Assembly: GCF_032854445.1 (NCBI RefSeq)
Contig: NC_088306.1
Coordinates: forward strand, 17,701,764 to 17,765,763
Source: Liolophura sinensis
Lineage: Eukaryota; Mollusca; Polyplacophora; Chitonida; Chitonidae
Direction: 5' to 3'
DNA: 64,000 nucleotides
Below, piece after piece: positions 22,001 through 36,438 of this stretch; positions within the stretch are counted from its first letter, which is position 1; each line of letters opens with the position of its first letter. The notes under the pieces were generated by a model that worked only from the letters and a program-made list of their open reading frames with translations, was not told the DNA's origin and made no database searches. The position numbers and the translations under genes were made by a program.

Positions 22001-25000
22001 GATCGGTCCGCCTATAATTTCCGGGAGGAACTTTCAAGCCTGTGAATTTATAAGGGTAAATTTGTAGGCCCCAAATTCATAAATAAAAGTTGTTTTAGCA
22101 TGCGAAATCTATCGACGATAAGACAAAGAAGGTAGAGCATTCATTTCACTGAATGAGCTGACCAATGAAATGTAACATATGTCGATTGGAATTTAGGGTT
22201 AGGGTTAGGGTTAGGGCTAGGTTACCATTATGGAGCTCATGACATGAATTTTCACATAATCCTTATATGGAGAAGCAACTGGCTTCGTGAAATGTTAGGG
22301 TGGAAAGGATCGATCCTGTTTTTGGACGATTTCTCGGCCCGACTCCACTTTTCCAACTTCATCATTATAATGTTTAACTAAGCGACCCCAGCCATCGTTA
22401 CATATATATATCCCTACACTTTGAATTTGATCCCCTTTTGTGGAGGTTTTTTATCTGAATTATTTAAATGTGCAACCGAAACGAATGGCAGACTACGACA
22501 GGGACAGGGTAGGACATGTAAGTGTTGTACAGTTTCAAATAAAGTTTATTGCACTTTTCGCCTTTCAGGTTAGAGCTTATCTGACTATATCGGGTTATCA
22601 AACAGTGTGCAGTTTAATCTGATCATATTACTGATTCAATCAAACTGTATGAGGATTTATCAAAGTATATGATTTATAAAGTGTTACGTGTCGGGCAAAA
22701 GTAGGTCCAATTTGACTCGGGTCCAAGGTTTTGTTTGAACGCACCCATGGTCAGTTCTCGGTTTCTGTAAGGAGCTTTGGTTCACAGGGCCTGTTTACAC
22801 ATCAATCATGCTTTTTCCTGTTTTCCTGTGCAAAATGACTGCACCACAAATGTAACTTTATAAAGCCCCAAACATACACCGAAGCAAATTTATAGATCAT
22901 AAAATCGAAAAATGATAGCCTGCTCAGTTCACATTGAAATATCTTCTTTTCTTCACATTAGACACTACAGTGGGGAAAAATGACTGCATCACAAATGTAA
23001 CTTTCTGAAAAAATTTTTGGGAGCACAATTATGCACCAATCAATTTAACACACACATAACAAATGTTCAGCCTTATACTTCAGCTACGCAGATCATGTTA
23101 ATGAAAATTATGTTAATGAAAGCTAGAGGACCACATGCGCTCTCAACAAGGATTCACGTTTGGTTTCGCCTTATTACCACAAGTTACCTAATACCGTAGC
23201 TTAACATTTGTCCGTTTTAATTCATGATAACATTTATTTAAGGCAAGACAGCCTATATCTTTACTCAGACAAAAAGTATGTTTGCCAAAGAGGTGCAATC
23301 TGTTCTCCATAGTGTATTCGTTAGATCACTGTACTATGCAAAATGCTCTAGACTATGGCAGAAATACGGGTTTTAAACTTGCTAAAATATTACAAAACTG
23401 ATCACAATGTAAAGTTTATTGTTTACTTATGAAGACAAACGTTAACCAATACCAAGCCTTGACAGCACGAAGGAACATACATATGAAAGTTTCAGCAAAA
23501 ATATTTTCCTGCTTAAGGTTGATCTTGACACTGTGAATTAAAGAAACAGAGCCTCTTTTGAATGGGAAACTTGCAGTTTTGATGGAGAGTACATTTTTAG
23601 TGGGCTATTACTAAGCAACCGTCTCTTTTATGGCCATGTAACTTTTATGGGTGATTCAACCAAGTTGTATACTTTTGATTTTGAAATTTACAGAATTATG
23701 CTGCCATTTTTCAAAACAAAATGCTGAAGGTAATACCAGATATAAAATTTCATTTCATTTTTTATTTGTGCCTATTCGATTTTCATTTAACAACACAAAA
23801 AGAAAAATGTTTGGGGATATTTTATAGGGCATTGCCATCGTAAATATTGTTTCTGTTTTCTTAAGTTTTGACGTTTTGTTCATTTGTGAACTTACTGCTA
23901 CCTATACCCCTTGACAAACATTTTACATGCAGGGAACTAGAAGACCATGTTGTAATTTACGGAAATAAATATGAGTCCGCGATTGCCAAAACAGAGGCAG
24001 CGTTATTGGCGCAACTCAGCCTCACCTTTGACCTGTATAGGAACTGTGATTGTAATTAGATTAGTACATTAATATTTAATCATTTTATTTATGCCCACAA
24101 ACATGGTTTCTTCTGGGCCGCTGTGACTGACAAAGTAACCCACAAAGAGGCTGGTTTGTCCACCGTTTACACAGCAAAGTCAAATATAAAGACATAAAAG
24201 TTCACGGTTACAGTTAGCAGTACCAGTGATAAAAAACTGAAAATGCAGTTGTATATGCTAAACTAAACCAATATTCTAATAAAACATTTAACCTGAGCAT
24301 GGTCATGAGTTTCCCCAGGGTCGTGACCGGTTTCCTCCCATCATAATGCTGGCCATCGTCATATAAGTGAAATATTCGCGGAAAAAATACGGCGTAAAAC
24401 ACCAAGCAAATATATAACTGAAATAATAAAAGATTTAGCAATCAAAGTCCGCTAAAATGGAAACTTTACCGGGATAAAATGCACATCCCCCATTTAGAAT
24501 ACTGAAAGTGACAGGCATCCAATAAATCGACTTGCCTCACCAATGCGGTCGCTGTGAGTTCAAGTCCAGCTCCTGTTGGCTTCATCTCCGGCCGTAAGTG
24601 GAAAGGTCTGTCAGCAACCTGCGGATGCTCGTGGGTTTCCCCCGGGCTCTACCCGGTTTCCACCCGCCATAATGCTGGCTGCCGTCGTATAAGTGAAATA
24701 CTCTTGAGTTCTTCGTAAAACACCAATCAAATAAATAAATGAATCGACTTGCTGAAATTAATTTAACCGGTTATGTGCGACCTGTTATATGTGAGCGGTT
24801 GAGTGTGACACTATCACACTGTCGTCACACCTCTGTTGTGATGCGACCTGTTATATGTGAGCGGTTGTGTGTGACACTATCACACTGTCGTCACACCTCT
24901 ATTGTGATGCGACCTGTTATATGTGAGCGGTTGTGTGTGACACTATCACACTGTCGTCACACGTCTGTTGTGATGCGACCTGTTATATGTGAGAGGTTGT

Positions 25001-28000
25001 GTGTGACACTATCACACTGTCGTCATACACTGTTGTGATGCGACCTGTTATATGTGAGCGGTTGTGTGTGACACTATCACACTGTCGTCACACCTCTATT
25101 GTGATGCGACCTGTTATATGTGATCGGTTGTGTGTGACACTGTCACACTGTCGTCACACCATATAATTGTGATGCGACCTGTTATATGTAAGCGGTTGTG
25201 TGTGACACTCTCACACTGTCATCACACCTCTATTGTGATGCGACCTGTTATATGTGAGCGGTTGTGTGTGACACTGTCACACTGTGGTCACACCTCTGTT
25301 GTGATGCGACCTGTTATATGTGAGCGGTTGTGTGTGACACTCTCACACTGTCGTCACACCTCTGTTGTGATGCGACCTGTTATATGTGAGAGGTTGTGTG
25401 TGACACTATCACACTGTCGTCATACACTGTTGTGATGCGACCTGTTATATGTGAGAGGTTGTGTGTGACACTATCACACTGTCGTCACACCTCTATTGTG
25501 ATGCGACCTGTTATATGTGAGCGGTTGTGTGTGACACTGTCACACTGTCGTCACACCTCTATTGTGATGCGACCTGTTATATGTGAGCGGTTGTGTGTGA
25601 CACTCTCACACTGTCGTCACACCTCTATTGTGATTCTCATTGTTGAAATCTTTTATATCAATTTTATATATCTTGAAGTATTAAAGTTTTATCTGAGTGA
25701 AATGGGATTTAGAAGCGTTGTCATGCAAAGCACCGTCAGTATATACATGTCGCTTTGTACAAATACAGCCCTATGTGACGCTATATAGGATTCTCGTGTA
25801 ATGTCTGGATGCTTATACAGTCACAACAACCAACGGGACAATGGCGACTTATTCCAAAAATAATCGTATTGACGACGCTGCTTTTATGCATTGTTATTTT
25901 CCAGGTGTCCTTACAGATTACTGCAATATTGACATTGCTAAAAACGTAACACCTGCCCAGTACTGAAATATAGCGATGATTTTCGCTGCAGTTATACGAT
26001 CGATTTTCTGTCTGTCTCTCTCTTTGGCATGAGCCGTCATTTCAGCTGAGTTGTTTGCACGGGCGGTTTGGGCTATCTTGTACATCTGGGGCAGCCAGTT
26101 GATATATTCTTCAGTGGCAGTTTACCTGAATAAATAAAACTGATGTCTGCACATGTTTAAATGTAAACGCGTATAGCGAGTGATTATAGCCGTGAGTAAT
26201 ATAGGAACTGAGAACAAGGAGGAATCATTCAGTATTAATGGTAATGAGGGGCACGTCTGGTCGTTATAATTTATTTAGGCTATACAGTTCATTTTACTCG
26301 TAGTTTAAATTAGGAATCGCCTCACCATCTGTCAGGTCTTTAGATATCCGTTTAGGGAATTTTGTGCCCTAAACATAATACGAATATTCATGGAGTTCAA
26401 GCTAACTTATGAACTTAGATGAGCAATCATTGATGAACGAGTAAGTAAGTTTCACACTATACATACATTTGATCGTTTACTTAACAATATGTATCGTTTT
26501 TCGGTAAAATTAAACCTTACATGTAATACTTAACCATACATGTAGCAACATGTAAGTCTTTACATGTATAGGTCGACAGATTACGTCTTAACCTTTGACC
26601 TGCTTGCATAATTATGAATTTGAGCGGTGTCTAGTAGCAGATGGAACAGTTAACAATTTTGGAAATACCACAACACGCATTGTTTCAGTCAAAGTGATTA
26701 CCTGAGGGATTTCTGATTGCCTTGTTGGTTTTCACACCTGCCTTCGTTTACGCAATGGACTATAAAGACGTGTGAGCGTACATCAAGGGGCAGTGCGTCA
26801 GTCACAGCTCTCTGACATCATTGATTAGAAGTGTTTTGTGTTGTTGTTGTTGTTTTAAACTTTTGACATTGTGACTACATCAGACTGTCTGCACGGTACA
26901 ACCTCAAGCGGTATGGTGTTCCGTGAGACTGTAACGGGATTGTAACCCAATCGCGTTTGATTAACATCAGTGCTTCTGAGAATCTATTTACGTTTTACAC
27001 GGCGTTCAGCAAGCTGTTACAATTTTACAGTTTGGTGCACAATGCATAAACCTATTGCATTTCACCACCGAACAAAATATTCATTTCACCTGGAAACTCT
27101 AGGCAGAATACTGTAACAAGTAACAAATCGATAACACGCCATTTCCTTTTTGTTTTTTATGCTTGGCTGGAGAGTAAGTTAAAGAACTGACCCAGTATTC
27201 TTGTGCCCAGACTAATGGTTAATTTGGTCGGGAAATGATAAGTGACGTCTGCGTTTGATCAAACCAGTTTGAGCTATAGTTCTGAGAATTCGTATCGGAA
27301 CAAAGTAGTAGTAATGGCCACTGACCCATTTTTCAAATCGAAGAAAAGCGATCACTTTCTATACAATGTGCTTGCTGTATGCCGCTTGAGGAGAGACGTA
27401 CCAGGTACTGTTTACACAAAGGTTCCTGTCTAGACTGGTGGAATATGTACAGTATATTTGTTGGCAGTTTTACCCTAAGCAAAACTGGATTAATACCAGT
27501 CTAACGACATCGTCGGGGAGTGGTGTTGTAGGATACTGAAACAGATAAAGCCAGTTAAACTGTTAGTTAGAAATTAATGGCCGACTAAATTAAAGGACAT
27601 TTCAAAGCTACGCTATAACTGACGAACACAAATAGTATTGTAAGTATAGCTTAACTGCGTAATATTTAGTAACGAGTTAATGTTGACTGAGATAAAGTGC
27701 ATTATAGTTAGTAACGAGTTAACGACGACAGATCTAAACTGTATGATAGTTAGTAACGAGTTAACGAAGACAAGCTAAGCTGCATGGTAGTTAGTAATGA
27801 GTTAATGGCGACAGCGCTAAACTGCAGGATAGTTAGCAACAAGTTAATGACGACAGAGCTAAACTGCAGGATAGTTAGTAACGCATTGTCGACGACAGAA
27901 CTATACTGCATGACAGTTTGTAACGAGTTATCGACGACAGAACTAAACTGCAGGATAGTTAGTAACAAGTTAATGACGACAGAGCTAAACTGCAGGATAG

Positions 28001-31000
28001 TTAGTAACGCATTGTCGACGACAGAACTAAACTGCATGACTGTTTGTAACGAGTTAATGACGATAGAGCTAAACTGCATGGTATTTTGTAATGAGATCGA
28101 CGACATTACCACTGACATTTTCATGACAGCTGCGGATTTTTTGGAGTGTTCAAGGATCTTTCCAAGGGATTTGTGTGTATTTCAGTGAGTTAATTCAAGC
28201 TCAAAACAAGTTTGCTCTCATACGCGAAACATGATTTGATGAAGTAGTCTATGCACATGGAATCTCAGTGTCCTCCTAAACTCTGCATTGGAAACTATAT
28301 AAGCAATGGCGTGTGAACGATTAACAGTGTTGATATTGCTCTCAGTAAAATCAGATGTGAGATTCTGTTTGGCAAAATAACAATACCGGTCGATGATCAG
28401 TCACTTCAGTTTGGCATCGTCTGAGTGATATATGTATATTTTTAAGATTACTGGCCATGAAACCTCTTGTCTATATTGACACGATTAGAACTTGACCGTG
28501 GAATGGTTGACGCCACCAGTATTTGAATGCGGTGACTTTGGAGGGAATCTCAGTAAATCCAATCCGCAAACAAACGTCCTTATGAGTTTATCTCCTTATG
28601 TTTGCGTACACAACAAAAAACAAAAGCTCAGTTTAACATGTTCTGTGCGGTTTCATGGTGGGCACCAAGTTTAAAGTACCAACTTAAAGAGATGTACCGA
28701 TTTTAGTTTTATGGGTGCAGGAAACATGGGTGGGTGTAGACGGATGTGCATGGGTCTACATTCTGAAAAATTCTGTAAGTCACGAAATCAAATTTCTGTT
28801 TGTTGCTTATTGGCATCGTGTTAATAACGTCGGTGTCATCATTATTAGTGTCACTTCACAACGGTGTCTCTTTGTAGCCCGCCAGCCTGCCCATATGTGA
28901 ACAGAGCTGCATCACTGAAACATCGTGTCAAAGACACCAGCCACGCTGGCTCATCTAATCACAGAATACAAACATTCAGTCGGTCAACAATTCATCAGTC
29001 TATCCATGCTGATCCAAAATAGAAGAAGTAACAATGTTGTCATTTTTTTAGATTAGTGCCTTGTCCTACTCGGAATTGAACCCGTGTCTCCCGCTAGTGT
29101 TTTTTGTGATGTTTGAGTAACGGTTGCGGTAGGGGCGTTCTCCTCGACCCCCATCAGTTGTCCTTAGTTGTGTTAACCGTGGAATCAAAAACACAGTTCA
29201 GCCTCTTGTGGTTTACCGATGACTCTCCCAGCACACACAGGTGCAGATGGCATACATCGATAAGGTATCAATACGGCTAGTTAATACCAGGTATATAAAG
29301 CCTGTGGATCGATACAGTCTGAGCACTATAACACCTTGCGTTAGGGGAAATGGCGTTATTTGCCCTTTGGAGGCCCCCGGGCAATGCCAATTAACCGCTG
29401 ATTAAATCCATGTTTTCTGAGGCGATTTCAGGTATTATGTACTTGCTACCTGGCGCTGAGCTTGTAACCTGACAGATCTGTACAGTCAGTAGTGCGCAGT
29501 TCCTCTAGGCTATGGGACTATAGAGACTGCGTGAATAGAGGGCCGCAGCTCCACCCAGAGGTTTTGTTCACTTTATAGGACAAATGGGGTTATTCCAGTT
29601 AGCATACGTATGGTTGCATGCCATCGATGGAGTTCCCGTACATTATAAAAATAAATAGTTCTAAAAGGAACCAAAGCGTATGTTGGCAGAAGTGTTGAAA
29701 TGATGATCTCCGGAATAATATATTCTATAATTTCAAATCATACTCACCTACTACTGTCAGTTACTACTTTTTAACAGAGTATTTGCATTATTTTCACATG
29801 CATACAGATGACACCATAACAGATCTAGAGTCGATTAAGTCGAACGATGTTATATCTGAGGGGAAGGTTAACGTACACTGTAAGCATAATTCTCAAACAG
29901 AGTTCACAGAATTTTGAATTTTTCACCTTTCTAAGTTTACAAGGATTCTATTGAGGCCCTGAACCTAAATGTGCAAAACACTTGTGCAACGTCATTGATG
30001 CATTATCATTATGGTCAGTAAGCACTTGTGTGACGTCATTGACGACATGCATTATCATTATGGTCAATAAACACTTGTGCGACGTCCTGGACGACATGCA
30101 TTATCATTATGGTCAATAAACACTTGTGCGACGTCCTGGACGACATGCATTATCATTATGGTCAATAAACACTTGTGCGACGTCCCTGGACGACATGCAT
30201 TATCATTATGGTCAATAAACACTTGTGCGACGTCCTGGACGACATGCATTATCATTATTGTCATTAAACACTTAAAAGTATTTATTAAGTTCAGTGTAAA
30301 AGAAATCTGAAGCAAAATACATTCTTTCAGATACAATTTTCAGTCTTTCTCCTGACATTTATTTCATGTTTATGTTTTCTTCCATTTAAAGGTAATGGTG
30401 TATACAGCTCTGGGTATTTGGGGCTTTGTTCTGATTCGTAACACGTCTAGGTGACCTCACTGGAAATTAGAATTATCTAGACCTAAGTTGTATTTATAGT
30501 TGCCCTCCTCTATTTTTCGGAAGTAACTCATATCTTATAGTTAAGGTGACATGGTTCAGTGTATATACAAGTTTGAAAATATATCGAGGAGTTTCGTCCG
30601 GTTAGTGGCCAAATCATTTATAATCCCACCTAAGCTGACCTTGGGTGTGGCGCGGGGGAAGGCGGAAGGAGGAAGGGAGAACACGGAGGGAACGTTGGGT
30701 TGAACATCGGACCGCTTGTTTAATTTTGCAGATTAACGAGAGCATCAGCAAATAAAAACAATCTTTGATGGGGTGCAACTTTGTACTTTAAACTTGATTA
30801 CAAACTACTCTGTGTTGATGAAATGAAGTCACGTTGATGAACTAGAACCACATTGTATAATTCTACACCAGTGATGTCTGAAAAATTGCAATAAACATCG
30901 CTGCATATTTTTTTACCTAATTCTGCTTAAGCCATGGCCCTAGGTGGCGTTAAGTTGCTACTACTTATGCATTTACATGAACAGTCAGAATAAAACCCTG

Positions 31001-34000
31001 ACTTAGGTAAATTGACAAGAGGCTGTATTTCACCGTTTACGTGTAATCATTAAGGGCTTACTCGGCTAAGTCAACTTCATGAAACCGGCCCCCGTTTATT
31101 ACCAGTTTAAGGCCTGGCTGTCGATTGCTTCATTTTTTAGCGTAATAATTGCGTTATAAACTGTTTCGTTAAATCAACACAACTGTCTGAAATTTCACCA
31201 GTGCCAAAGGCGTAAATATCCACCAAGAAAGTTGTTCATGATCAACACAGAGGAACACGTCATGTTGTCTGCTTATGTCTGACAGTGGTAACATCTTGCC
31301 GACAAGGGCTAATACTGAGATAAGCCCACAACACTGCAAGTTCGCAACGCATGTACAGCTAGACAAATAAACCGATATACTTTCAAAAAAGAAAAACACT
31401 GCCGTGAGAAATATTGTATAAACAAATTAGAAGGGACTGGGTGAAGTGGTAACGACAAAATGATTAAAGACGTAGAGGATGAAACCAGAGCAGTGACGCC
31501 AGTGTGATAGCTGGCAAATGGTCACACGTAACTGTGGAAAATTCGGCCTCTGATCAGTTTACCACTGTTAATATTTTATTCTAACTATTCGTGTAAATGC
31601 GTAAATAGTAGTAGCTTATACAATCTCTTGGAACCATGGCTACAGCAGACAGGTAAAAAGCATACGCACCCTTTCTAACGTGCACACCTTTTGACGTCAC
31701 TAAATGCCATACGCGATGTGCGATAGTGGTGAGCTAATGGCATGACGATGTGGCTTTCAGACGGGTTCGCAGTGGTAGTAACCTAAACCAGTGTTAACCA
31801 CAATCAACCAGTTAATCAATAAATCGTACAATGTGTTTATTTTGTAATTTATCCTCTCGGCCAAATGATTTAGAGCAGGCCTAACCTGTATATAACCATG
31901 GATAGTTTGTGTAGGCTGTATATTTGTAGTGGGGATGGCATAAACGACACCGAGACAGCACTAAAACATTATATATACATTATCGTATTGTGAGCTATGT
32001 TCACAAGAGTTTATATCTAAGTGATTTGTGGGTAATCCGGCTTATGGCAGCTACTTTGAAGAACAGGTACATGAAACCGGGTAATGCATTTAAACAGTAA
32101 ATGCAGGGTGGAGCAAAAGTTCGGAAGCATGACAAAATCAGATGAAAGAGCGTCAAAACTGATTTGCAAATAGTGTCTACAATATTTTTTTCGATTCCTT
32201 TTTTTCAGGAGAAAAGTCGACTTGAAAATGTTCGTGAATAGTGTGTAATTGTTGGTAGCTTTGGGTACTTATCGTCGTTGCATAATAAAGTTCTAAATAA
32301 GGATGTGATCCATGTCTAGTAAATTTATTTTAATGTTAATTTGTTGTTTGTATCCAAACATATGCATTTAATCTAATTTATGATAATATTTATGAATACA
32401 TTAAGAATATAAATATGACCAAAATCCAGGTTAAACACATTTGTTAGCTGAAAAGACCAAATTCTTGTGCAAATATATTTATTAAACATGTATACATCAT
32501 CATTTATAATACCATTACACAAAGACAAAAAAACAGTTATATAGACCTTAACACGGTCCTAAATACCTACCATGCAAAAATTATTTTCACGTGTTTTTTC
32601 CTCTTTCAAGACAAATCGGAAAAAATATTGAAGACCATATTTACGACTAACTTTTGGCACTCTTTTATCTGAATTTTATGTAATTTTATGTTTTCTTCAC
32701 CATTAAAGGAAACAGGCTCTAAAAATTGACGTAGAAATCTCTATATATACCAAAACTATATAAATTATAGTTTAATAATAATGTATAAAATACGTTCATT
32801 TATATTTTAGATTTTTCTATTAGAGTTCAAACGTTTCAAATCTAAGGTGACCATTATGGCCCATACTACCGGTGTTTAGAAACTCTAGACACGACACTGA
32901 CTGTTGAATAGCTCTTTTACTCACAAGTAAAAATTTTTGAAATGATGTTCTCAAAAATTTCTAGTCACTGCTGAGCATAAAGGAAAAAGATAATGTGACG
33001 TCATAATTCCTACACACCGTCAGTATGGTCAATAAAGCCCACCACGGAATTCAAATATTTGAACGCTTTTAACACTTTTTAAAATAATTTAAATGAAACT
33101 TAATTCACATTGTTGTTTTCTTTACTTTAACCTCTCCGCTAGCGCTCCAACTGCATGCCGTACGCGCCTGTCTGTTAACACACTATACTGCTCCAGCCAT
33201 AAAGCAAAATTATCATATCATGTGGCAATTGAGTTCTGGTCAATAAACCCCGAGTATCAGTCTCTAGTATTTATTTATTTATTTATTTATTTGACTGGTG
33301 TTTTACGCCGTACTCAAGAATATTTCACTTGTACCGACGGCAGCCAGCATTATGGTGGGAGGAAACCGGGCACAGCCTGGGGGAGACCCACGACCATCCG
33401 CAGGTTGCTGCCAGACCCGCGTACGGCTGGAGAAGAAGCCAGCATGAGCTGGACTTGAACTCACAGCGACCGCATTGGTGAGAGACTCCTGGGTCATTAC
33501 GCTGCGCTAGCGCGCTAACCGACTGAGCCACGGAGGCCCCCCCGTCTCTAGTATTAAGTGCATGTTTAAACACATTCCGTAGACACTAGGCGAATCACAG
33601 TAACCTCAGTAACCTCTGACTATATAATTGTTTTTCTTTTTACAGCGGACAAGAACCGTTCTCTGAAGGTTCACCCTACTCGTACCATAAGAACCTTTTG
33701 GCTTTACCTAGAAACGTTAACTGTTAACGTTATCATGCCCTGTGTGATAAGTATAAAAATGTTCTTTTTAAATTACACCTCAACTAATATAAATGACAGA
33801 CATGGTATAAGTGAAATGTTATATAGAACAATGTAAACAAACTAAACAAATTTTCCATGCAAGATCAAAAGCTTGATCCTTGTGTACGAAGAAAAAAAAA
33901 AAGAGGGATCATAGTTCAGCTGTGTCGGATAGTGTTAGGTTCGTAACCTCTTCTTAGACAGCAGACTTTGACAGACGCGTTGAAAAATTGAACACTGATT

Positions 34001-36379
34001 TCAAGTGGTACAAATTTTCCTCCGTTTTGACTATTTATATTGATTTATAGGTTGGTGGACTATGCTTTCTGTGCTTGTTAGTATCAAATAAGTTGGACTC
34101 AGCTGAAAGGCCATAAATAAACTATATATTAATTATGAAATACATACAATTTTAGAAGAATCTTTTTTTTTCAGTTTCTCTTTTCTTTTGAAAAAATGCA
34201 CAGGATAATTTTCTTTAACAGATTCATTAGGACTATACTTTACCTGCTTATTAGACCTTAATTATTGTGTTCATTAATTCTGTGGCCAAGAATTGTTTTA
34301 GTTTTTGTATGTATGTATTAAGGAAAAAGAGTAAATGTTGATTATAGTTTATTACCACCAAATAAGGTCAATATGTGCGTTTTGCAGAAATACCAGCTAA
34401 GAATCTATGATTGCCCTAAGGGAGGGGTTGTTGTTATGTTGTTGTACAATTTTCTTTTTATCATATGGAGAGTGATGCAACAAAATGGTGTAGCTACCTA
34501 TCTGCATTCATGTCCCACATTCCTGTTTTTTTTCCTTTTATTCATATCCCGCATATTCTCATTCCGTCACTAAGGTCCATTTCGTGTAAGCGTGTGTAGT
34601 ATGCTTGATACGTCCAGGCTATTTGCATGTGAACCTCACTAAGGTCCATTTCGTGTAAGCGTGTGTAGTATGCTTGATACGTCCAGGCTATTTGCATGTG
34701 AACCTCACTAAGATCCATTTCGTGTAAGCGTGAGGAGTATGCTTGATACGTCCAGGCTATTTGCATGTGAACCTCACTAAGATCCATTTCGTGTAAGCGT
34801 GAGTAGTATGCTTGATACGTCCAGACTATTTGCATGTGAACCTCACTAAGATCCATTTCGTGTAAGCGTGTGTAGTATGCTTGATACGTCCAGGCTATTT
34901 GCATGTGAACCTCACTAATATCCATTTCGTGTAAGTGTGTGTAGTATGCTTGATACGTCCAGGCTATTTGCATGTGAACCTCACTAAGATCCATTTCGTG
35001 TAAGCGTGTGTAGTATGCTTGATACGTCCAGGCTATTTGCATGTGAACCTCACTAAGGTCCATTTCGTGTAAGCGTGTGTAGTATGCTTGATACGTCCAG
35101 GCTATTTGCATGTGAACCTCACTAAAATCCATTTCGTGTAAGCGTGTGTAGTATGCTTGATACATCCAGGCTATTTGCATGTGAACCTCACTAAGATCCA
35201 TTTCGTGTAAGCGTGTGTAGTATGCTTGATACGTCCAGGCTATTTGCATGTGAACCTCACTAAGATCCATTTCGTGTAAGCGTGTGTAGTATGCTTGATA
35301 CGTCCAGGCTATTTGCATGTGAACCTCACTAAGATCCATTTCGTGAGAGCGTGTGTAGTATGCTTGATACGTCCAGGCTATTTGCATGTGAACCTCACTA
35401 AGGTCCATTTCGTGTAAGGGTGTGTAGTATGCTTGATACGTCCAGGCTATTTGCATGTGAACCTCACTAAGATCCATTTCGTGTAAGTGTGTGTAGTATT
35501 CTTGATACGTCCAGGCTATTTGCATGTGAACCTCACTAAGGTCCATTTCGTGTAAGTGTGTGTAGTATGCTTGATACGTCCAGGCTATTTGCATGTGAAT
35601 CTCACTAAGGTCCATTTCGTGTAAGCGTGTGTAGTATGCTTGATACGTCCAGGCTATTTGCATGTGAACCTCACTAAGATCCATTTCGTGTAAGCGTGTG
35701 TAGTATGCTTGATACGTCCAGGCTATTTGCATGTGAACCTCACTAAGATAAATTTCGTGTAAGCGTGTGTAGTATGCTTGATACGTCCAGGATATTTGCA
35801 TGTGAACCTCACTAAGATCCATTTCGTGTAAGTGTGTGTAGTATGCTTGATACGTCCAGGCTATTTGCATGTGAACCTCACTAAGATCCATTTCGTGAGA
35901 GCGTGAGGAGTATGCTTGATACGTCCAGGCTATTTGCATGTGAACCTCACTAAGATCCATTTCGTGTAAGCGTGAGGAGTATGCTTGATATGTCCAGGCT
36001 ATTTGCATGTGAACCTCACTAAGATCCATTTCGTGTAAGCGTGAGGAGTATGCTTGATACGTCCAGGCTATTTGCATGTGAACCTCACTAATATCCATTT
36101 CGTGTAAGCGTGTGTAGTATGCTTGATACGTCCAGGCTATTTGCATGTGAACCTCACTAAGATCCATTTCGTGTAAGCGTGTGTAGTATGCTTGATACGT
36201 CCAGGCTATTTGCATGTGAACATGGCTAAGATCCATTTCGTGTAAGCGTGAGGAGTATGCTTGATACGTCCAGGCTATTTGCATGTGAACATGGCTAAGA
36301 TCCATTTCGTGTAAGCGTGAGGAGTATGCTTGATAGTATGCTTGATACGGCCATGTTACTTGCATGTGAACCTCACTAT

Positions 36380-36438
<59 letters not shown>

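Noticed and set aside
34542-36365. 607-codon minus-strand ORF as a protein-coding gene
   Set aside because: It is fully explained by a 69-bp tandem unit without indels, lies antisense in an intron, and has low-complexity content with no domain. Kept only as a low-probability finding.
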